Assembly: GCA_944392945.1 (NCBI GenBank)
Contig: CALXYJ010000002.1
Coordinates: forward strand, 1 to 64,000
Source: an uncultured Clostridia bacterium
GTDB lineage: Bacteria > Bacillota > Clostridia > TANB77 > CAG-508
Length of the DNA: 64,000 nt
Direction: 5' to 3'
The position numbers were made by a program, and so were the translations under genes. Shown here one piece after another: positions 35,685-44,915 of the stretch. The notes under the pieces were generated by a model, which was not told the origin of the DNA, did no database searches, and worked only from the letters and a program-made list of their open reading frames with translations. Position 1 is the first letter of the stretch; every line of letters starts with the position of its first letter.

Positions 35685-35843
35685 TTAATTATCTTGTTTT
35701 TCAAACATATCTTTTCCTACTCCACAAATTGGGCAAACCCAATCATCAGGGATATCTTCAAAAGCTGTTCCTGGAGCTATTCCAGAATCTGGATCTCCTA
35801 ATTCTGGATCATATATATATCCACAAGCTAAACAAACGTACAT
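35685..35843 (-). CDS. Rubredoxin, stand-alone, 52 aa
   Basis: Complete small gene of 52 residues. It has CxxC motifs at 4-7 (CLAC) and 37-40 (CPIC), the [20 protein letters not shown] core, DDWVCP, and ends KDMFEKQDN, the standard one-iron rubredoxin. An AGAGGTGA site precedes the ATG. It transfers electrons in anaerobes, often to oxygen- or peroxide-detoxifying proteins. It lies 64 bp after the TagO-rubredoxin fusion gene. The fused domain is a close relative, so a tandem duplication is likely. Confidence 0.95.
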   Translation of the reverse strand: MYVCLACGYIYDPELGDPDSGIAPGTAFEDIPDDWVCPICGVGKDMFEKQDN

Positions 35844-35907
35844 ATTTATCACCTCTCTATTTTTTTTCTTATTATATTATGAATAAATTGTTTTATCAAT
35901 AGTAAAT

Positions 35908-37155
35908 TTACTTCTCTTCATATGGTGTAAACATATCTTTTCTTTCTCCACATACTGGACATTTCCAGTCATCTGGTAAATCATAGAATTCTGTATTTGG
36001 ACCTATTCCTGCAGTCTCATTTCCCACTTTTGGATTATAAATATATTTACAATTTGAACATTCATACATACTACCTTCTTCACCTCTTAAGTTAGAAAAG
36101 CTCCTATACCCAAGTGCAATTACTGCTATTACCATTAATGCAAAGGAAATAGCTTTTATTATACCACTTTCAAATAAAATTACTGCAAACATTCCAAAAG
36201 TTGCACTTATACCATATAAAATATATACTGCTTGTTTTTGGGAAAATCCCTTTCTAACTAATCTATGATGTAAATGTCCTTTATCAGCTTGAAATATAGC
36301 TTTTAATGATTTGCCTTTGTGAATTCTTCTTAAAATAGCATATAAAGTATCAAAAATTGGCAACCCTAATACTATAACTGGTAAAATAATTACTATAGCA
36401 GTGTATGTTTTAGCAACTCCCAATATTGAAACTACTGATAATGTAAATCCTAAAAAATTAGATCCTGTATCCCCAATAAATGTTTTAGCTGGATTAAAAT
36501 TAAATGGTAAAAATCCACAAAGAGCTCCTGCTAATGCTGTTATCATAATTATTGCTATTAATGGAGAATTATTTAATGAAAATATAATTAACAATGATAT
36601 ACAAGAAATCATCGTTATTCCAGATGATAAACCATCTAATCCATCCATTAAATTAATAGCATTAGTAATTACAATTATCCAAATAATAGTTAATATTATT
36701 GATACTGCTTCATTAATAGTTTCTGATTCAAAAAAAGGAATTACTTCTATAATTCTTATTCCTGAAAGCACAACAGCAATAGCTGCCAATAATTGTCCTA
36801 CAAGTTTAGTTAAAGGCTTTATAGTTTTTATATCATCTATAAAACAAGTTATTCCCAATATTAAAACACCAATAAAAAATCCTATTATTTTTTTACCATA
36901 TTGTTCTTCTCCAAATAAATTAATTCTTGTTGGATCTTCTATTGATAATGTTATTACAAGATAAATAAAAGAAATCACAAAACCTGCAATTACAGCAATT
37001 CCTCCTAATTTAGGAATTGGCTTATGGTGCATTCTTCTATTATCTTTCGGTATATCTACTGCACCTACTTTTTTTGCTATTTTTATAGAATATGGTGTCA
37101 TCATAAATGCTGTTATAAACGCCAATAAAAAAGCTATTGCTATATCTCCCCACAT
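35908..37155 (-). CDS. TagO/WecA-like phosphoglycosyltransferase fused to a C-terminal rubredoxin
   Basis: A 415-aa fusion. Residues 1-362 form a polyisoprenyl-phosphate sugar-1-phosphate transferase of the MraY/WecA/TagO family, with about ten or eleven membrane helices and the motifs PKLGGIAVIAGF, FIDDIKT, NAINLMDGLDGLSSG, FIGDTGSNFLGF and DKGHLHHRLVRKGFSQ. It starts wall-polymer or capsule chains. Residues 363-415 are a complete rubredoxin (CSNC and CPVC, DDWKCP, KDMF). The rubredoxin part begins with an internal ATG (36069) that still has AGAGGTGA and AAGG upstream, so it may also be made separately. The fusion probably arose by stop-codon loss. Confidence 0.93.
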   Translation of the reverse strand: MWGDIAIAFLLAFITAFMMTPYSIKIAKKVGAVDIPKDNRRMHHKPIPKLGGIAVIAGFVISFIYLVITLSIEDPTRINLFGEEQYGKKIIGFFIGVLILGITCFIDDIKTIKPLTKLVGQLLAAIAVVLSGIRIIEVIPFFESETINEAVSIILTIIWIIVITNAINLMDGLDGLSSGITMISCISLLIIFSLNNSPLIAIIMITALAGALCGFLPFNFNPAKTFIGDTGSNFLGFTLSVVSILGVAKTYTAIVIILPVIVLGLPIFDTLYAILRRIHKGKSLKAIFQADKGHLHHRLVRKGFSQKQAVYILYGISATFGMFAVILFESGIIKAISFALMVIAVIALGYRSFSNLRGEEGSMYECSNCKYIYNPKVGNETAGIGPNTEFYDLPDDWKCPVCGERKDMFTPYEEK

Positions 37156-37165
37156 ATTAACACCT

Positions 37166-37612
37166 CTATTTCATATTTTCTTCTTCTATTTTTTCCAACA
37201 TATCTAATCTTTTTTTATATCTTCCGCCCTTAAATTCTGTATTTAACCATCTATCTATAATTATTTTACATTCTTCAAAATCCATTGTATCTCCTGATAA
37301 AGCTATTACATTTATATCATCATCAGCTTTTGCTGCTTCTGCAAGTTTTTCATTTGTTACACTAGCAGCTCTTATTCCCTTGAATTTATTAGCAACCATA
37401 GTCATTCCATAACTTGATCTACAAATTAATATTCCTTTATCTGCTTCTTTATTTATTATTGCCTTTGCTACTTTTTCAGCATATATTGGATAATCAGTTC
37501 TTTCTTCTGAATATGTTCCTAAATCTATATATTCTATATTTTTCTCTATAAAATATTTTTTTATTTTCTCTTTTAATTTGTACCCACCATGGTCTGCTCC
37601 TATAGCTATCAT
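37166..37612 (-). CDS. RpiB/LacAB-family sugar-phosphate isomerase, variant active site
   Basis: A 148-aa protein from the ATG at 37612 (AAGGAGG upstream). It aligns along its length with ribose-5-phosphate isomerase B: ADHGGYKLKEKI, SEERTDYP, KGILIC, ANKFKGIRAA and EFKGGRYKKR. The catalytic Cys is kept (ILIC), but the usual GTGIG after it is RSSYG. The segment normally holding the catalytic His (RxHND) reads KADDDIN. Both changes suggest a different substrate or a non-canonical mechanism. It is 10 bp upstream of the TagO-rubredoxin gene, same strand. Confidence 0.85.
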   Translation of the reverse strand: MIAIGADHGGYKLKEKIKKYFIEKNIEYIDLGTYSEERTDYPIYAEKVAKAIINKEADKGILICRSSYGMTMVANKFKGIRAASVTNEKLAEAAKADDDINVIALSGDTMDFEECKIIIDRWLNTEFKGGRYKKRLDMLEKIEEENMK

Positions 37613-37697
37613 TAAAATACCTCCTTTGTATTTCTTTTTTAATATAACATATGATTTTTTATAATACAATAATTTGTATAAAAAAGTCTATTATTGA

Positions 37698-37726
37698 TTG
37701 CAAAAATTATCGAAATACGATATACT
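37698..37726 (+). promoter_or_regulatory. Promoter of the two-gene plus-strand membrane module
   Basis: TTGCAA (37698-37703), 17 bases, TATACT (37721-37726), directly ahead of the gene at 37743. The -10 is close to the start codon, so the leader is very short. Confidence 0.55.
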
Positions 37727-37742
37727 TATTGCAGGTGATTTT

Positions 37743-38999
37743 ATGAAAAAAATAGGTATTATCATATTTCTAACAATAATTGGTATCAGTTTAATTGGAG
37801 CTTTATTTTTCTACTCTTATACCAATACCCATACTGTTGAAAATGTTATCCTTGGAGATGAAATTATTCTTCCAGATAGAATTGTTTATAAAAATTCCAA
37901 TAATGAATGTTTTGAATTTTTACGTGATTCGGAAGAATATAATTCTCTGATTGAATTAATATCATCATCACTAATAAATTACGAGGATAATAGTCAAATA
38001 ATATCGCAGGATACAATAGATACAATTCATAATAATGAAAGTTTTTTGGAATTCGACTATAAAACTGCAAGTAAAAATTATATCATACCTTTAGGTAGTA
38101 CTTTAAAAAATTATATGATTAAATTATTAAATACAGGTGGAAAAATTTGCTCTTCTAATTTGCAAAACTTAACTAAAATAAAATCTGAACTTGATAAAAA
38201 TCTTACCACCAATTGTAAACCTTATTCTTTTAATTACACTGAACTTTTATCTAAAAATTCTTTTGATTTAGATTATAAATATAAAGAACAATTTGACGAA
38301 ATAAATTATAGGATTTACCAAGTTAAAATTGAGGATATAAAAACATATGAAAGATTTGAAGCTATGTGTAATCTAAGCTTTGATGAACCTATCTCTGAAG
38401 ATATTTTTAATGATAATATATTAATTTTAACGGTTTCATCTGTACCTAAAATTACTGTAAAAGTAAATATTGGTAATATACGTTATACATATGAGAATCT
38501 TCCTAATACATATGATTCCCAATCCATAGCACATTTATTAATTGTAAGCAAAATTGTTAATACTGATTGTATTTATAATACAGATTTATCTACTGTAGAC
38601 CAAATGGCAAGTTTTGATGAATTTCTTAAAGAACATGATGAAAATGTAGAAAATCTTGATGAAAACCTATATGTTAAAGATTTTGATACATTTTATACAG
38701 AATATACAAATGCTACATCTTCAATAACAGAAGAAAAAGCTACAGAAATTGCCAATAACGTTTTTGAATCCGAAACAAATTTAACAAGCACTTATAACAA
38801 AGACTCTCAAACTATGGAAATAAAATCTGTTCATCCTACTAATTTATTTATAAGAAAATACTATGAAACTGATTATACTGCACCTTATGAAGTAACAGCA
38901 TATTGTTTTAGACGAAGTGATGATATGGGAAACGGTACAGAAATTTATATTGATAACAAATTAGGAAAAGTTATAGGAGGTTACTCATTTGGAGATTAA
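37743..38999 (+). CDS. Unknown secreted or membrane-anchored protein
   Basis: A 418-residue protein from the ATG at 37743 (AGGTG upstream). The longer frame from 37698 overlaps the promoter. It has one N-terminal helix (about 3-25, GIIIFLTIIGISLIGALFF), then a long extracytoplasmic region rich in Asn/Asp/Glu with no family motif I know. The last 60 residues (TDYTAPYEVTAYCF, GTEIYIDNKLGKVIGGYSF) look like a small beta domain of the kind seen in PepSY-type proteins. Its end overlaps the start of the next gene, so the two form a pair. Function unknown. Confidence 0.7.
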   Translation: MKKIGIIIFLTIIGISLIGALFFYSYTNTHTVENVILGDEIILPDRIVYKNSNNECFEFLRDSEEYNSLIELISSSLINYEDNSQIISQDTIDTIHNNESFLEFDYKTASKNYIIPLGSTLKNYMIKLLNTGGKICSSNLQNLTKIKSELDKNLTTNCKPYSFNYTELLSKNSFDLDYKYKEQFDEINYRIYQVKIEDIKTYERFEAMCNLSFDEPISEDIFNDNILILTVSSVPKITVKVNIGNIRYTYENLPNTYDSQSIAHLLIVSKIVNTDCIYNTDLSTVDQMASFDEFLKEHDENVENLDENLYVKDFDTFYTEYTNATSSITEEKATEIANNVFESETNLTSTYNKDSQTMEIKSVHPTNLFIRKYYETDYTAPYEVTAYCFRRSDDMGNGTEIYIDNKLGKVIGGYSFGD

Positions 39000-40365
39000 A
39001 AAATTTTTTAAGAAATCAATAAAACCAATAATATATATACTATCTTGTCTGATTCTAGGAATACTTTTTTATTCCTATGTAGCTACTTCTGTTTTATCTA
39101 TTCCAGTTCTTATGGCATTTGGACTATTTAGTACACACACTATTCTCTCATCTTTGTTATTTCCTATTGGATTAATAGTTCTGTTCTTTTCAGCATCTTT
39201 TATTTTATACAAATATTTGATGTTAATAATTACAGATTTTAGTAAAAAGAAATTATTAAGGCCCATTATTTTACTAATTGTATTAATAATTGCTATTAGT
39301 ATTTCGGCAATATTTCTCTATTTTTTAGAAAATTCTCTTAAGTTTTTATTTTTACTTTCTATTTATACAATAGGTACAATTTTTATACCTATTATTCTAT
39401 TAGGTTTTGTACTTTTTAATAAAAATTATGATAAAAAAGAAAAAATAAAAAAATCTGTCTTATTTATAATTTTAGCAATAATCATTTATGCTATAAATTT
39501 GCAAACCTTAATTATTAGTACAACATATATTAATTTATATGTAGAGCAACATATTAGTAAACAAGAAGAAACCCCTAATTTAGAATATTTATCAAATTAT
39601 GAAGAAAGGATGACTACAAAGGGATTTTTATATAAATCAGATATTGAATATATTATTAATATTGCGGCTTTAAGAAATGAAAAAGTAATCGTTAATTATA
39701 GTTTTGATGGAGAAACGATTAACATATCTAATAAAGATGAAAATTTTTCTGACACATTACTTAGTAATTTAAATTGGGAATATTATAAATTTGACTATAA
39801 ATACGAAAATAACACAGTTACAATAAATATAGAAAAATATACATCTTCTTTACAAGAACCACAAGAAAAAAATGATGAAATTATTTTAAAAGGTTCTATG
39901 CAAAAAAATCTAGTACAAAATATAAATTCAAAAAATATAGATCCAAATTCTATAAATTTTGTATTAGAAAATAATTTAAATATATCATCACCATATCAAA
40001 CATATATAAGTAATCTTAGACTTTTATTAGTTTATGATGAAGAATCTTCTAATTTCATACCCGTTGTAGAAAATGAAGATTATATAAATATGATACAATC
40101 ATATAAAATTACATCTACTGAACTAAGCATCACTTTAAAAAATAATACAAACTTAGATGTTCCGGATTATACAATAAGGATAAATAGATATGACGAAAAT
40201 TTAGATATTCCTGAAAACAAGTACTCTTCTTACTATTACTACTATGAACCAGGAGTTACAAAGTCTATTGATAATAATGGAAATACAGTTTTGACATTTG
40301 AATTTAATAATACTTTAACTTTAAGTTCATTAAACAATATAGAAATAATATTTGGTAACAACTAA
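38989..40365 (+). CDS. Unknown polytopic membrane protein
   Basis: A 458-aa protein starting at a TTG (38989) with GGAGG eight bases before it, overlapping the upstream gene by 11 bp. The N-terminal 190 residues hold about five hydrophobic helices (about 13-35, 43-72, 89-108, 115-142 and 155-178). The remainder is an extracytoplasmic domain with many Tyr, Asn and Ile residues and beta-strand patterns. No family is recognised. The pair with the preceding anchored protein suggests a membrane complex, but nothing shows what it does. Confidence 0.7.
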   Translation: MEIKKFFKKSIKPIIYILSCLILGILFYSYVATSVLSIPVLMAFGLFSTHTILSSLLFPIGLIVLFFSASFILYKYLMLIITDFSKKKLLRPIILLIVLIIAISISAIFLYFLENSLKFLFLLSIYTIGTIFIPIILLGFVLFNKNYDKKEKIKKSVLFIILAIIIYAINLQTLIISTTYINLYVEQHISKQEETPNLEYLSNYEERMTTKGFLYKSDIEYIINIAALRNEKVIVNYSFDGETINISNKDENFSDTLLSNLNWEYYKFDYKYENNTVTINIEKYTSSLQEPQEKNDEIILKGSMQKNLVQNINSKNIDPNSINFVLENNLNISSPYQTYISNLRLLLVYDEESSNFIPVVENEDYINMIQSYKITSTELSITLKNNTNLDVPDYTIRINRYDENLDIPENKYSSYYYYYEPGVTKSIDNNGNTVLTFEFNNTLTLSSLNNIEIIFGNN

Positions 40366-40400
40366 ATTGCATAATTTTAGTCAAATATTAACAAAAAAGC

Positions 40401-40429
40401 TTGCTTATTTTAGCATTTCATGGTAAAAT
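40401..40429 (+). promoter_or_regulatory. Promoter of rpsT
   Basis: TTGCTT (40401-40406), 17 bases, TAAAAT (40424-40429), about 77 bases ahead of the S20 start. The intervening leader shows no clear riboswitch. Confidence 0.6.
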
Positions 40430-40506
40430 ATTAAACGCGTATATTAATGTCTATTATTAGACTTAAATATATATACTTATATTAAATTACAAGGAGGTGT
40501 TTTTAA

Positions 40507-40773
40507 ATGCCAAATATCAAATCAGCTAAAAAGAGAGTTGAAGTTATCAAGAAAAAAACTATGAGAAATAATAGTATAAAATCAGGATACAAAACAGCTA
40601 TAAAGAAAGCAGAAGCTGCTATAGATTCTAAAAATATGGAAGAAGCTATGAAATTAACTTCTTTTGCAACAAAAAAAATAGATCAAGCTTGTGCAAAAGG
40701 TGTTATTGTTAAAAATACAGCAGCTAGAAAGAAATCTCAACTTTCTAAAAAATTAAATGCAGCAAAAGCTTAA
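40507..40773 (+). CDS. rpsT: 30S ribosomal protein S20
   Basis: An 88-aa S20: MPNIKSAKKRVEVIKKK, RNNSIKSGYKTAIKKAE, and the closing VKNTAARKKSQLSKKLNAA are the family signatures. It is highly basic and binds 16S rRNA in the small subunit body. AAGGAGGTG precedes the start. The gene is monocistronic between its own promoter and terminator, as in many Firmicutes. Confidence 0.98.
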   Translation: MPNIKSAKKRVEVIKKKTMRNNSIKSGYKTAIKKAEAAIDSKNMEEAMKLTSFATKKIDQACAKGVIVKNTAARKKSQLSKKLNAAKA

Positions 40774-40815
40774 GTACATATAATTTATGATAAAAATTAT
40801 GCATAGTTTTTATTT

Positions 40816-40850
40816 AGAAGACTCTATTTTTATAGACGTCTTCTTTTTTT
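40816..40850 (+). terminator. Rho-independent terminator of rpsT
   Basis: Stem AGAAGAC-TCTAT with ATAGA-(C)-GTCTTCT, one bulge, then a run of T (to 40850) on the plus strand, 43 bp past the stop codon. Confidence 0.9.
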
Positions 40851-40859
40851 ATTAAAAAC

Positions 40860-41114
40860 TTATTTTTCACTATTAATAAATTTCTCTAATGCTATTGATA
40901 ATTGATCAGGACATGAAGTTCTCTTATTTCCACAAGGTATTCCTTTTAGTTTTTTTATAACATCTTGTATTTTCATTCCTTCTACAAGTTTTGATATCCC
41001 TTTTGTATTTCCTGCACATCCTCCAACTATATTTAATGATTTAATAATATCTCCTTCTATTTCAAAAATCATTTCTCTTGAACAAACACCTTCTGGTTTA
41101 TATCTATATTCCAT
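40860..41114 (-). CDS. TSCPD domain protein (TIGR03905 family)
   Basis: An 84-residue protein with GVCSREMIFEIEGDIIKSLNIVGGCAGN (about 9-36) and CGNKRTSCPDQLSIAL (about 62-77). The TSCPD sequence and paired cysteines define the TSCPD domain, otherwise found at the C-terminus of B12-type ribonucleotide reductases. This stand-alone form is widespread in Clostridia and its role is unknown, perhaps metal or redox binding. It is convergent with rpsT. Confidence 0.88.
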   Translation of the reverse strand: MEYRYKPEGVCSREMIFEIEGDIIKSLNIVGGCAGNTKGISKLVEGMKIQDVIKKLKGIPCGNKRTSCPDQLSIALEKFINSEK

Positions 41115-41240
41115 ATTTATTACCTCCCTTATTTATTATTTTATTAGAAAAATATCAAATTTTCAATTAGTACTGGTAATTATTTCATTTGTTTTGCTAT
41201 TCATTTTATGTTATCCTTTAATTATTGAAGGTGATGTATT

Positions 41241-41465
41241 ATGAATTTAGATAATTCTATTAAAAAAATTATGCATTATGGAATTATATTTTCATCTTTT
41301 GTTTTATTAGCATCAATCCTAACATTAATATATTATAATTTTTTTTATCTACATCCTCTTATTTATAATATAGGAATTCTATTATTCCAAGCAGGAACTA
41401 CATATTTTTTTAGCTTTTTAGTTGGAGGTTTTGCCTTTAATAAAATAAAAGATGATTTAAATTAA
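41241..41465 (+). CDS. Unknown small protein with two membrane helices
   Basis: A 74-residue protein with hydrophobic segments at about 13-33 and 40-63 (LIYNIGILLFQAGTTYFFSFLVGGFAF), preceded by AAGGTG. It ends at a strong bidirectional terminator shared with gatB on the other strand. I do not recognise a family. Size and layout suggest a small integral membrane protein. Confidence 0.6.
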   Translation: MNLDNSIKKIMHYGIIFSSFVLLASILTLIYYNFFYLHPLIYNIGILLFQAGTTYFFSFLVGGFAFNKIKDDLN

Positions 41466-41470
41466 AATAT

Positions 41471-41511
41471 AAAAATGTGGTTGGAATTTTAAATTTTCCA
41501 ACCACATTTTT
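41471..41511. terminator. Bidirectional terminator between the small membrane gene and gatB
   Basis: A perfect 16-bp stem (41471-41486 with 41496-41511, core ATGTGGTTGGAA) with T-runs on both ends. It serves the plus-strand gene and the gatCAB operon. Confidence 0.9.
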
Positions 41512-41512
41512 A

Positions 41513-42955
41513 TTATTTGCTTAATTCTTCTTTTAACATTTTATTCAACATTTGTGGATTTGCCTTGCCTTTTGTTGCTTTCATTGCTTGTCCTACTAGG
41601 AATCCAATTGCTCTATCTTTTCCAGCTTTATAATCTGCTACAGAATTTGGATTTTCTTCTAAAACTTTTAACACGATTTCTTTTATTGCACTTTCATCTG
41701 AAATTTGAATCCATCCTTTTTCTTTAATTATCTCTTCTGGTTCTTTTGGATTTTCAAATAATTCTTCTATTACTTTTTTACCAATACTTGAGCTTATAGT
41801 TCCTTTATCTATTAATTCTACTAAGTGACCTAAATGTTCTGCAGCAAATGGTATTTGGTCTGCTTCCAATTCTTTTTCATTTAAAATTCTAGAAATATCT
41901 GAAATTATCCAGTTGTTAACTGCTTTCCTATTTCCACAAATTTCACTTGCTTTCTCAAATAAATCTGATAAATATTTAGAACTTGTTATAATATTTGCAT
42001 CTTTTTCTGATAATTTATATTCATTAATATATCTTTCTTTTCTACTTTCTGGTAATTCTGGCAAACTATTTTTTATATTTTCTATATATTCATCTGATAA
42101 ATTAATTGCTACTAAATCAGGTTCCGGAAAATATCTATAATCATCTGCATCTTCTTTATCTCTCATAGAAAATGTTTTTCCAGATACATCATCCCATCTT
42201 AAAGATTCTTGCTCTACTTTTCCTCCTTCTTCTAATAAATCAATTTGTCTTGTAACCTCATATTCAATAGCTCTTGTAATTGATTTAAAAGAATTCATAT
42301 TTTTCATCTCTGTTCTTGTTCCAAGCTTTGTATCCCCTACTTTTCTTACAGATACATTTACATCTGCTCTTAATGATCCTTCTTGCATTTTGCAGTCTGA
42401 AACTTCTATATATTCAAGAATTGATTTTAATTTTTTTAGATATCTATCAACCTCACCACTTGAACGTAAATCTGGCTCAGATACCATCTCTATTAATGGG
42501 ACTCCAGATCTATTTAAATCTACTAATGTTCCACCTGCAAATTCATCATGGTTTAATTTTCCTGCATCCTCTTCTATATGTATTCTTAAAATTCTTACTT
42601 TCTTTTTATTTCCTTCATCATCTTCTATTTCTACATATCCATGCTTACATAAAGGTTTATCAAACTGAGATATTTGATATGCTTTTGGCGTATCTGGATA
42701 AAAATAATTTTTTCTATCATTTTTACTATTTTTCTCTATTTCACAATTTGTTGCAAGACCAGCTTTTACTGCATATTCTACAACCTTTTCATTTAGTACA
42801 GGAAGTGTTCCTGGCATTCCCATACAAATTGGACATGTATGTGTATTTGGTGCAGCACCAAATGTTGTAGGACATGAACAAAAGATTTTTGTCTTTGTAG
42901 AAAGTTCTGCATGAACTTCAAGTCCTATTATTACTTCGTAACCATCTCTTACCAT
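41513..42955 (-). CDS. gatB: Asp/Glu-tRNA(Asn/Gln) amidotransferase subunit B
   Basis: A 480-aa GatB: EVIIGLEVHAELSTKTKIFC, GMPGTLPVLN, YPDTPKAYQISQFDKP, MQEGSLRADVNVSV, and RDKEDADDYRYFPEPDL in the catalytic part, with the C-terminal YqeY-like tail (AIGFLVGQAMKATKGKANP). GatB binds the misacylated tRNA and carries out kinase and transamidation steps with GatA and GatC. It is last in the gatCAB operon, 15 bp after gatA. Confidence 0.98.
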   Translation of the reverse strand: MVRDGYEVIIGLEVHAELSTKTKIFCSCPTTFGAAPNTHTCPICMGMPGTLPVLNEKVVEYAVKAGLATNCEIEKNSKNDRKNYFYPDTPKAYQISQFDKPLCKHGYVEIEDDEGNKKKVRILRIHIEEDAGKLNHDEFAGGTLVDLNRSGVPLIEMVSEPDLRSSGEVDRYLKKLKSILEYIEVSDCKMQEGSLRADVNVSVRKVGDTKLGTRTEMKNMNSFKSITRAIEYEVTRQIDLLEEGGKVEQESLRWDDVSGKTFSMRDKEDADDYRYFPEPDLVAINLSDEYIENIKNSLPELPESRKERYINEYKLSEKDANIITSSKYLSDLFEKASEICGNRKAVNNWIISDISRILNEKELEADQIPFAAEHLGHLVELIDKGTISSSIGKKVIEELFENPKEPEEIIKEKGWIQISDESAIKEIVLKVLEENPNSVADYKAGKDRAIGFLVGQAMKATKGKANPQMLNKMLKEELSK

Positions 42956-42970
42956 TACTTTTCCTCCTTA

Positions 42971-44440
42971 CTATTTTTTAAACTCTGGTTTATAATTCTC
43001 ATTAAATTTTATTTTTTGCTCAAAAGTATATGCAGTATTTAATAATGTTTCTTCTGCAAATCTATTTCCTATTAATTGCATTCCAACTGGCATTCCCTCT
43101 TTATCTACACCACATGGAATAGATATTCCTGGAAGTCCTGCTATATTTACAGATACTGTACAAATATCTGCTAAATACATTGCAAGTGGATCAGCAATTT
43201 TTGATCCAATGTCAAAAGCTACTGTTGGTGACGTTGGCGTTAAGATAATATCATAATTATTAAATACTTTATTAAATTCATTCATAACTAATGTACGTAC
43301 TTGTTGTGCTTTTTTGTAATATGCATCATAATATCCTGAGCTTAATACATATGTTCCTAATATAATTCTTCTTTTTACTTCAGGACCAAAACCTTCTGTT
43401 CTTGAATTTCTAAATAATTCCTTTACATTGCTATACTCTTTTGCTCTATGTCCATATCTAACTCCATCAAATCTTCCTAAGTTTGAGCTAGCTTCTGCAC
43501 ATGCAATTATATAATATGAAGCTAAAGCATATTCTGCAATATCTAAAGATACTTCTGTAACTTCTGCTCCTAATTCTTTATATGTTTTAATTGCTCTTTC
43601 TAAATTTTCTTTAACTTCTGCATTTATTCCTTCTCCAAAAAATTCTTTTGGAACTGCTATTTTTAATCCTTTAACATCGTTTTTTAAAGATTTTGTATAG
43701 TCAACTTTTGGTCTTTCTACAGATGTTGAATCCATATTATCTTTTCCAGCAATTATATTAAGAAGTATTGCTGAATCTGTTACATCTTTTGTTATTGGTC
43801 CTACTTGGTCTAGTGATGAAGCAAATGCAACAACGCCATATCTTGAAACTAGTCCATATGTAGGCTTTAAACCAACTACACCACAAAAAGCTGCAGGTTC
43901 TCTTATAGAACCTCCTGTATCTGTTCCTAATGCCCATGGAACCATTCCTGCTGCTACTGCTGCAGCTGATCCTCCTGAAGATCCTCCTGGTACTTTATTT
44001 AAATTCCAAGGATTCCTTGTAACATGAAAATATGAATGTTCTGTTGAACCTCCCATAGCAAATTCATCCATATTAAGTTTTCCTAAATTTATAAGTTCCT
44101 CACCATTTATTTTTTCCATAACTGTCGCATCATATGGAGCAATAAAATTTTCTAACATTCTAGATGAACAAGTTGTTTTTACACCTTTTGTACAAATATT
44201 ATCTTTTATTCCTATCGGAATACCTGCTAATTTTGATTTTACTTCTCCATTTTCTATTTTTTTATCCATTTCTTTTGCTTTATCTAAAGCATCATCTTCT
44301 AAAGTTGTAACAAAAGCTTGTACATCTTTTTCTTTTTCATTTATTTTATCAATATATGCTTTGGTAATTTCATAACTTGTAAGCTCTTTTTTCTCTAATT
44401 TTTCTTTAAGCTCATGTACTGTTAATTCTGTAATGTTCAT
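42971..44440 (-). CDS. gatA: Asp/Glu-tRNA(Asn/Gln) amidotransferase subunit A
   Basis: A 489-aa amidase-signature enzyme. The catalytic Ser-cisSer-Lys triad lies in GIPIGIKDN (Lys) and [15 protein letters not shown], followed by [27 protein letters not shown]. GatA releases ammonia from glutamine and channels it to GatB. It starts shortly after gatC and is followed by gatB, the full gatCAB order. With the divergent aspS it would provide Asn-tRNA by the indirect route. Confidence 0.98.
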   Translation of the reverse strand: MNITELTVHELKEKLEKKELTSYEITKAYIDKINEKEKDVQAFVTTLEDDALDKAKEMDKKIENGEVKSKLAGIPIGIKDNICTKGVKTTCSSRMLENFIAPYDATVMEKINGEELINLGKLNMDEFAMGGSTEHSYFHVTRNPWNLNKVPGGSSGGSAAAVAAGMVPWALGTDTGGSIREPAAFCGVVGLKPTYGLVSRYGVVAFASSLDQVGPITKDVTDSAILLNIIAGKDNMDSTSVERPKVDYTKSLKNDVKGLKIAVPKEFFGEGINAEVKENLERAIKTYKELGAEVTEVSLDIAEYALASYYIIACAEASSNLGRFDGVRYGHRAKEYSNVKELFRNSRTEGFGPEVKRRIILGTYVLSSGYYDAYYKKAQQVRTLVMNEFNKVFNNYDIILTPTSPTVAFDIGSKIADPLAMYLADICTVSVNIAGLPGISIPCGVDKEGMPVGMQLIGNRFAEETLLNTAYTFEQKIKFNENYKPEFKK

Positions 44441-44463
44441 ATTTACCTCCTTTATTTTCTAGA

Positions 44464-44760
44464 TTAGTTTATAACTTTTGGTATTTTAAACATGTTTTGT
44501 TCTTTATCTGGGGCATTTTGAAGTAATGCTTCTAAATTTCCAAATTCTTTAACTTCATCTTTTCTGAATACATTTTTATTTTCGTATGCACCTATTGTAA
44601 TATCTAAATTACTTACATCTGCATTATTTATTACATCTGCAAAATTTAAAATTTCTTGTAAATTTTCTAAATAATTTTCTATCTCCTCTTCTTTAAGATT
44701 TAAATCAGCTAGTTTTGCAATATGTAATAATTCTTCTTTACTTACTTTATTTTCGCTCAT
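44464..44760 (-). CDS. gatC: Asp/Glu-tRNA(Asn/Gln) amidotransferase subunit C
   Basis: A 98-aa GatC from the ATG at 44760 (GAGGAG eight bases upstream). An in-frame ATG 30 bp further up lacks a site. Typical stretches are VSKEELLHIAKLADL, EEIENYLENLQEILNFADVI and NVFRKDEVKEFG, then the C-terminal NAPDKEQNMFKIPKVI. GatC clamps GatA to GatB. First gene of the operon. Confidence 0.95.
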   Translation of the reverse strand: MSENKVSKEELLHIAKLADLNLKEEEIENYLENLQEILNFADVINNADVSNLDITIGAYENKNVFRKDEVKEFGNLEALLQNAPDKEQNMFKIPKVIN

Positions 44761-44859
44761 AAACTCATCTCCTCGCGTTTTATCTGGCATTTATTATATA
44801 TGCATTTATTTCTAAAAGTCAAGTTTACCATAATTTTTACTATATTTCTAACTAAAATC

Positions 44860-44897
44860 GGAAAAGAGAAGAAATTGTAGTTTTCCTTCTCTTTTCC
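44860..44897 (-). terminator. Hairpin downstream of the frameshifted 232-aa gene
   Basis: A perfect 12-bp stem (44860-44871 with 44886-44897, GGAAAAGAGAAG) and 14-base loop between this gene and gatC. T-tract weak on the minus strand, so termination may be partial. Confidence 0.5.
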
Positions 44898-44915
44898 TCA
44901 TTTATCTGCGTCTGC

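Noticed and set aside
36401..36964. 187-codon plus-strand frame opposite the TagO-like gene
   Set aside because: Mirror of hydrophobic codons of the real gene; no start signal.
42316..42870. 184-codon plus-strand frame inside gatB
   Set aside because: Leu/His/Tyr-rich shadow of gatB on the opposite strand; no ribosome site or known motif.
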